Source: Stomoxys calcitrans (Eukaryota > Arthropoda > Insecta > Diptera > Muscidae). From it: 64,000 nucleotides of DNA. The DNA lies in NCBI RefSeq assembly GCF_963082655.1, contig NC_081552.1, forward strand, positions 123,914,458 to 123,978,457, given 5' to 3'. The notes beneath the pieces are model-generated. The model did not search any database. It was not told where the DNA came from and worked only from the letters and a program-made list of their open reading frames with translations. A program made the position numbers and the translations under genes. How positions within the stretch are numbered: the stretch's first letter is position 1; each line of letters starts with the position of its first letter. Below are positions 57,422 to 64,000 of this stretch, one piece after another.

Positions 57422-57775
57422 CGCGGAATGTCTCTGATGGATTTGGATATTCATTAAATTAATTACTGGAGCGTTAGTCCAGATTGCAGAATCCGACCTA
57501 TTGATTTGAGCTGAAAGATCCAATAACACTTTCTAAACAGAATCCTTTGTCTAGGCTCTTGATACTAGATTCGCATATCCGTAGTTTACATGGTGGTACA
57601 CTCTACCTAATTTGTTAGATAACCAAATTTGGCAGATATGATTTTAACTTGTGGAATATTACTGTAAAGAAGCTACCCATTGGTATACATTTCGAAATGT
57701 GGCTGAGCTAGTTCACATTTTTTGTTGCTCTACTAATGTGCACATGAATGGCATGGCCTTTTGTATCTTAATTTA
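57422..57775. other. Unassigned spacer
   Basis: About 350 bp, AT-rich, with no gene, terminal repeats or known family seen. Possibly host intron. Confidence 0.3.
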
Positions 57776-58940
57776 AGCAAGTAAAAAGGGATTAAGTTCG
57801 GCCGGGCCGAACTTTGGATACCCACCACCTCGGGTATTTATGTAAACCGCCTTTCATCAAAATTCGGCGAAAAATTCATAACTTATGTCCCATATCAGTT
57901 AAATTAAAATATGTTCCGATTTGGACCAAATACTAATAAGTACAGTAGATATATCTAAAAATAAACCGATCTGAACCATATACGACACGGATGTCGAAAA
58001 GCCTAACATAAGACTTTGTCAAATTTCAGTGATATCGGATTATAAATGCGAATTTTATGGGGCCAAGACTTTAAATCGAGATATCGGTCTACATGGCAGT
58101 TATATCCAAATCTGGACCGATTTGGGCCAAGTTGCATAAAAATGTCGAAGAGCCTAACTTAAAGCACTGTCCCAAATTTAAGCGAAATCGGACAATAAAT
58201 GCCTCTTTTATGGACCCAAAACCTTAAATCGAGATATCGGTCTATATGGCAGCTATATTCAAATCTAGACCGATCTGGGCAAAATTGAAGAAGGACGTCA
58301 AAGAGCCTAACTAAACTCACTGTCTCAAATTTCAGCGACATCAGACAATAAATGCGTCTTTTATGGCCCAAAAACCTAAAACCTAGATATCGGTCTATAT
58401 GGCAGCTATATCCAAATCTGGATCGATCTGTGCGATATTCCAAAAGTATGTCCAGGAGCTTAATTTAACTCACTGTCCCGAATTTCAGCGACATCGGACA
58501 ATAAATGAGCATTTTATGGGCCCAAATTGAAGACAGATGTTGAAGGGCCTAAGACAACTCACTGTCCCAAACTTCAGCAAAATCGGATAATAAATGTGGC
58601 TTTTATGGGCTTAAGACCCTAAATCGGAGGATCGGTCTATATGGCAGCTATATCCAAATCTGGACCGATCTGAGCCAAACTGACGAAGGATGTCGATGGG
58701 CCTAATACAATTCACTGTCCCGAATTTTATCATCTGCCATATAGACCGATCTCTCGGTTGAACAATGACTTGTACTTATAAGCATTTGGTCTAAATCGTT
58801 TGATATGTCTATATAGCTGCTATGGGGCATAAGGTATGCATTTTTCACTGGATTTTGACGAAAGGTTGTTCACATATATACCCGAGGTGGTGGGTATCCA
58901 AAGTTCGGCCCGGCCGAACTTAACGCCTTTTTACTTGTTT
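57776..58940. mobile_element. Inverted DINE composite with two 3' ends (subfamily B)
   Basis: Left end AAGTAAAAAGGGATTAAG, TTCGGCCGGGCCGAA, GGATACCCACCACCTCGGG in minus orientation. Right end GAGGTGGTGGGTATCC, TTCGGCCCGGCCGAA, CCTTTTTACTTGTTT in plus orientation. The minus copy runs to about 58735 and the short plus copy from there to 58940. The terminal 110-150 bp of each side are inverted copies at about 85-90% identity. Neither copy has a 5' end. Confidence 0.85.
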
Positions 58941-58984
58941 ATTTTTCCTTTAAAGTCTCGGATTGGCTTTTTCTTAAATCGAGC

Positions 58985-60495
58985 AAATTCTCAAAACTAT
59001 CACTTGCTGCACTGATTTTGCATAAGTGAGCTCGTAGTCCTATGTTTCCCGTTATGAAAAAAAAGGTATACTGATCTCCTTCTTACGTTATTACAGTAAC
59101 AGCCTCATCCTTTACCGATCCGGATCACCCCATAGAAATCTCGCTGTCCTACCGACTGTATCGCCGTTCCACAGTGTTTGTCGTCCACGCCCTTATCAAC
59201 GGCTATTCTCTGGTCTTCACTGTCAAATCATCTACACTTTCATTCCCTATTACTCCGTTATGGCCCGGCACACAAACGATGCGGATAGTGACATCCTCAG
59301 AGAAGGCGTTAATATCCTTCTTATACTGCAAGACTGTTCGAGACCTTACCCTCCTGGTTGTTATTGCCCTTATGGTCATTTTACTGTCCATAAAGATGTT
59401 CACACTCGACGTCCTCGCGTTAGTACCACACCATCTCACGCATTCCGTGATCTCCCGGAGCTCCGCGTGCAGAACCGTGTTATGGTCTGGCAGTCTACAA
59501 CAGGTCTCAATCCCTGCTACTCAATGTAGACCCCCAGGCCCACTCTGTCCCCTACCTTTGATCCTTCCGTGTAACATGGTCTTCCAGACGGCAATACTCT
59601 GGTTCCGTCAGTTCAAGACTGTGCCGCTGGCAGCAGTGCCTCGCACTCGACCTCAAGTGTCGTCTCAGATATCCGATCGGAAACCACTTCCCTTCCATCC
59701 AAGTTTCCTATCGTCGCCTCAATTATACCGCGATGGTATGAACTGATCCCATCCTTAATCCATTCTCCCATCGCCTTAAGTCTCATAGCCGCAGTGGCTG
59801 CCTCACACTTAATCTGTATGTCAATGGGTCATATATCTAGAATGGTCTCCAGTGCTCTAGTGGGCGCTCTGCCTATGCCTAGACAACATGTTCTCTTAAG
59901 TTATTGTATGGTCCAAACGTTGCATTTTTCCTCCATAGCAGCAGAGCCAGTGGACTATCCTCGGATTGAGGGCCCATTTCGAGCCTATGGCCCGTCTACA
60001 TAGTGCCCAACGTTTGTGAGCCTTCTCAGTACGCTTCTGAATGCGACACCTCCAATTCAGTTTCCTATCCTAGATCACTTCTAAGTATTTGACCTTGTCA
60101 GATATCGAAATCGTCTTATTGAGGAAAAGTGGTGCGTTAAATTGGCCCACCTTCGTCTTCCTCGTGAACAGGCACATTTTAGTCTTATCTGGGTCAACAT
60201 TGAGACCCTTTGGTCTAGCCCAGTCATATGCAAGGCCATTTCGGTCCTTCTGCATAGCTGGTTCGGATCCTTACCCCTAAAATCCTTCCTCAGTCAGCAT
60301 CCGTAACAGGTTATTTATGGTGGTCAATCAAAGGAGTGTTGTTAAAATGTCCCCCACTGTCGTGCCATGTGCTACTTTCTCCCTTATATTTATATCATGC
60401 GACCCACATTTGACCTTCCTTAGCATATGGTTTATCCAGTCTCTAAGGACCCGGTTCATCCGGTGCTGGTCTGAGGATTGGATCAATGTGTCGGT
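58985..60495 (-). pseudogene. LINE C copy: RT end and RNase H, minus strand, heavily decayed
   Basis: Same order as 27265-28970 but more broken. 60070-60255 reads AYDWARPKGLNVDPDKTKMC, FLNKTISISDKVKYLEVI (RT). 59203-59439 reads NIFMDSKMTIRAITTRRVRS and DVTIRIVCVPGHNGVIGNES (RNase H). The YADD core is deleted. The plus-strand frame 59174-59746 (190 codons) is antisense. A DINE element inserted at about 60514 bounds it. Confidence 0.8.
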
Positions 60496-60513
60496 CCGCT
60501 ATTTATTTAACAT

Positions 60514-61839
60514 CTTTTTATACCCTCCACCATAAGATGGAGGGTATACTAATTTCGTCATTCTGTTTGTAACTACTCGAAATATTCGTCTGAGACCCCA
60601 TAAAGTATATATATTCTTGATCGTCGTGAAATTTAATGTCGATCTAGCCATGTCCGTCCGTCTGTCCGTCCGTCTGTCTGTCGAAAGCACGCTAACTTCC
60701 GAAGGAGTAAAGCTAGCCACTTGAAATTTTGCACAAATACTTCTTATTAGTGTAGGTCGGTTGGTATTGTAAATGGGCCATATCGGTCCATGTTTTGATA
60801 TAGCTGCCATATAAACCGATCTTGGGTCTTGACTTCTTGAGCCTCTAGAGTCCGCAATTCTTATCCGATTGAAATGAAATTTTGCACGACGTGTTTTCTT
60901 ATTATATCCAACAACAGTGTCAAATATGGTTCAAATCGGTCTTTAACCTGAAAAAGCTACCATATAAACCGATCTTGAGTCTTGACTTCTTGACCCTCTA
61001 GAGGGCGCAATTCTTATCCGATTGAAATGAAATTTTGCACGACGTGTTTTCTTATTATATCCAACAACAGTGCCAAGTATGGTTCAAATCGGTCTATAAC
61101 CTGATATAGCTACCATATAAACCGATCTTGGGTCTTGACTTCTTGACCCTCTAGAGGGCGCAATTCTTATCCGATTGGAATGGAATTTCGCACGACGTGT
61201 TTTGTTATGATACCCAACAACTGTGCCAAGTATGGTTCAAATCGGTTCGTAACCTGATATAGCTGTCATATAAACAGATCTGGGGATTTGATTTCTTGAG
61301 CTTCTGGAGGGCGCAATTCCTATCCGATTTGGCTGAAATTTTGCATGACTTATTTTATTTTTACTTTCAACAACTGTGTCAAATATGGTTCAAATCGGTT
61401 CATAACCTGATATAGCTGCCATATAAACCGATCTGGGACTTCTTGACCCCTAGAGGTCGCAATTATTATCCGATATGCCTGAAATTTTGTACGATGGATC
61501 CTCTCATGACCATCAACAAACGTTGTTTATTATGGTCTGAATCGGTCTATAGCCCGATACAGATCCCATATAAATCGTTCTCTCTTTTTTACTTCGTGAG
61601 CCCCAATAGGCGCAATTCTTATACGAATTGGCTGAAATTTTACACAGGTCTCCAACATATAATTTAATTGTGGTCCGAAGCGGACCATATCTTGATATCG
61701 TTTTAATAGCAGAGCAACTCTTTTCTTATATCTTTTTTTGCCTAAGAAGAGATACCGGAAAAAGAACTCGACAAATGCGATCCATGGTGGAGGGTATATA
61801 AGATTCGGCCCGGCCGAACTTAGCACGCTTTTACTTGTT
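60514..61839 (+). mobile_element. DINE element, subfamily A, full length
   Basis: 5' TTTTTATACCCTCCACCATA, GTCY tract (60655-60683) and about seven tandem units. 3' CCATGGTGGAGGGTATATAA, TTCGGCCCGGCCGAA, CTTTTACTTGTT. It is a good reference copy for the subfamily (1.33 kb). Confidence 0.93.
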
Positions 61840-61914
61840 AAGATTTAAAAAAGGAAATCACTACTATGGTAATAAACAACGGATATTTACACTTATTGCA
61901 AAATCAAAATAAAA

Positions 61915-62750
61915 ACAAATAAATGCGTGCTAAGTTCGGCCGGGCTGAATCTTATATAACCTTCACCATGGATCGCATTTATCAAGTTCTTTGCCCGGTA
62001 TCTCATTATAGACAAACAATGGATAGTAGATAAGAATTGCTATGCTATTGGAGCTATGTCAGATAATAAATTGATCCAGGCCATACTTGGCTTGAATGTA
62101 AAAGACAATTTAGATCCCATTGTGCAAAATTTCAGCTAAATCGGATAAGAATTACGCCCTCTAGAGGCTCAAGAAGTTACATCAGAAGATAGATTTATAT
62201 GGTAGCTATATCAGGTTTAAGACCGATTCGAACCGTACTTGGTACACCCATTTAATGTTGTAGAAAATGTCATAGTAGTTTCAGGCAAATACGATAAAAC
62301 ATGCACCCTCTAGAGGCTCAAGAAATTTAAGCGGAAGGTCTGTTCATATGGGAGCTATATTTGGGTTTTCGGCTGATTTGAACCATACTTGGCACGTTGG
62401 AGGTCATTAGAAAAGTCATTATCCAATATTTCAGCAAAATTGGATAAGAATTGCGCCCTCTAGAGGCTCAAGAAGTTTAATCAAGAGATCGGTTTATATG
62501 AGAGCTACATCTAATTATGAAAAGATATGGCCCCTTTACAATCCCAACTGAACTACACTAATGGAAGTATTTGTACAAAATTTCAAGAACCTAGCTTTAC
62601 TCCTTCGAAAGTTAGCGTGCTTCCTACAGACAGACGGACATAGATCGTCTTAAAATGCCAAGACGATCAATAATATTTATACTTTATGGGCTCTTAAATC
62701 AACATTTCGAGGTGTTACAAACAGAATAGTGAAGCTTTCTTATGGTGAAA
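61915..62750 (-). mobile_element. DINE element, subfamily A, old copy facing the previous one
   Basis: 3' end at the left (AAATAAATGCGTGC, stem TTCGGCCGGGCTGAA), units with GAATTGCGCCCTCTAGAGGC, a short GACAGACGGACA tract and TAATATTTATACTTTATGGG. The right terminus is decayed (TCTTATGGTG). It faces the previous copy 3' end to 3' end across 75 bp. Confidence 0.8.
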
Positions 62751-63144
62751 ACTCACTTTAGAGTTACATCCTGGGAGGTAGATATGGTAAAAGTATACAA
62801 AATTTAATAAATATTGCAATAGGTAACAAATCGCATTAACAATACATTTTTAAATGTTGTTGGAGTTTTAAAGAATAGCGTTTGCAAACAGCAAAACATA
62901 ACTTATAATACACATATGTAGCTATTAAGCATGTTTTACCAATCAGTGTAAGCCTAGTATTAATATGTTACTTTGGTATAATAGGGTGACATTTCATGCG
63001 TTGGAGATATTTCGACATAAGTGAATAAAACCAAATGTAAGGTTGCGTGGAAAAGAGAAGTGCAAAGAGAAATAAAAATACCTGGATTTTAGTTTTAGAT
63101 TCGGGTATTTCTTGTAGTAAACAATTAACCTTGGAGATATTACC
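62751..63144. other. AT-rich stretch, possible LTR portion
   Basis: No gene. The part from about 63000 may be LTR of the BEL/Pao element to the right, since its reverse strand has CTCTTTTCCACGCAACCTTA. I could not find LTR boundaries. Confidence 0.3.
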
Positions 63145-64000
63145 CGCACTTTAATTATAAGAATTTTATATTCTTGTTGTGCGGGTGTAAATAAATAAAT
63201 TACTTATTACAAAAATTAAAACAATTGGATTTGTGGCCGTATTTTGACCGAGTGACAACATAAAAACAAACAAACGATCAGGACGGGGAACGCAGCAGTT
63301 ACTCGTTAGGTCAATGACATTGATGTAAATGGTACGTTCAATCAAGGATGTAATAACTTTAGTTTCATTGAGATAGGCAATCTCTATGTGGAACACGGAC
63401 CTGATATGACCCCAGCCAAAAATGGTAAATTGGCCTAAGGGAAGACGCGGGCTCGAATGAGTCTGACCCCTCATTACTTGTGGGTAAACATCAGGTCCCA
63501 ATATGATGGCAACACCTCGGCAGCGGTAAAATTGAGGATTTGCAAGTTGATATCCCGCAAAATGCTCCGTCAATAATTCAGACACGGATTTAGACTGTGA
63601 TCGGAAAAATCCTCAACCCTCATGGTAGGAGTTATTTTCTGGTTGGGGTTTTGTATTGATCTAAAAACGAGTCGACCAAATTGACCTTGATGGACATACG
63701 AGGTAGGGATTTGGAAGTACCGGACAAGAGAGACACATATTTGGCTAACGCGGTCGCACGGATCCAGTAGTGTCCGTACTGGAATTGTCTTAATTTCGAT
63801 ATTAAATTGGACTATCAGATTGGGCGCTAAAAAGGTTACATATTGTATGCCCGTTGGCCTTGAAACGGGCTCTAGACCAAGTACAAGTTGACGGACAAGA
63901 CAAACGATTGTGCGGACGGAACGGACGATTTGATTGCCCAAAACTGGGTTGGATAATACCGGTGACGTTAGAGAGGTGAAGGAGGGTATGGTGTTTTTCC
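63145..64000 (-). pseudogene. BEL/Pao retrotransposon, aspartic protease region, frameshifted
   Basis: Minus-strand polyprotein fragment in two frames. 63570-63941 includes TKTIPVRTLLDPCDRVSQIC-like sequence, the position of the retroviral-type aspartic protease active site in Pao elements, followed by SLVRYFQIPTSYV. 63166-63585 continues in a shifted frame with FAGYQLANPQFYRCRGVAII, LGPDVYPQVMRG, LPLGQFTIFGWG, a conserved Pao block after the protease. The frames differ by one base near 63575. The product would process the retrotransposon polyprotein. RT and integrase do not follow, because sequence turns non-coding at 63165. The element continues past the window edge. Confidence 0.78.

Noticed and set aside
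59174..59746. 190-codon plus-strand frame
   Set aside because: It is antisense to LINE C RNase H and RT, which read on the minus strand in the same order as at 27265-28970.

Overview
This window is eukaryotic, insect, and very probably from a calyptrate (muscid-type) fly such as Stomoxys, Haematobia or Musca. The grounds are: DINE-1/mini-me (Helentron-derived) elements with GTCY microsatellites and the 15-base palindrome TTCGGCCGGGCCGAA; several mariner/Tc1-type miniature elements; and many broken non-LTR retrotransposons (LINEs) of types familiar in flies. The species is an inference from repeat style. No operons, rRNA, tRNA genes or CRISPR arrays are visible. Nearly all long open frames are either decayed transposon genes or accidental frames across tandem repeats.

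The one host coding feature I can support is a single internal exon at 33154-33625 on the minus strand. It encodes the end of a Pax6-type paired domain (VSSINRVLRN) and the linker towards the homeodomain, flanked by consensus splice sites in the expected phases. It resembles Drosophila eyeless more than twin of eyeless. No other exon of the gene is recognisable, so the rest of the window is probably eyeless intron filled with transposons.

Layout. 1-3395: two DINE elements and a LINE fragment. 3421-8210: a near-perfect 4.8 kb palindrome (arms 2,300 bp, spacer 190 bp) made of LINE and DINE sequence. 8211-13886: AT-rich sequence, a tRNA-derived SINE, a LINE reverse transcriptase relic and a DINE element. 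13887-19718: a dense, partly tandem DINE array. 20022-27130: an RTE-like LINE relic, a mini-mariner, a CCCGGGCCCGCTCC-headed repeat, an RNase H relic, a DINE element and a 933 bp mariner. 27139-32906: a long minus-strand LINE (here LINE C) split by a DINE insertion. 33154-33625: the eyeless exon. 33800-35910: another LINE (LINE H). 36030-44274: CCCGGGCCCGCTCC-headed repeats with two adjacent hairpins, a rosa-type miniature element and DINE copies. 44857-47244: a direct duplication around more of the same repeat. 47246-57421: several LINE copies, a second deleted mariner and an older DINE element. 57776-58940: an inverted DINE composite. 58985-62750: a LINE relic and two facing DINE copies. 63145-64000: the edge of a BEL/Pao LTR retrotransposon.

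Names used here. A and B are two DINE subfamilies: A has a TATACCCTCCACCAT subterminal repeat, B has TACCCACCACC. LINE C and LINE D are two RNase H-bearing LINE families. LINE H is a third LINE family without visible RNase H. DINE strand is given so that the GTCY end is 5' and the TTCGGCCGGGCCGAA stem ends the element 3'.
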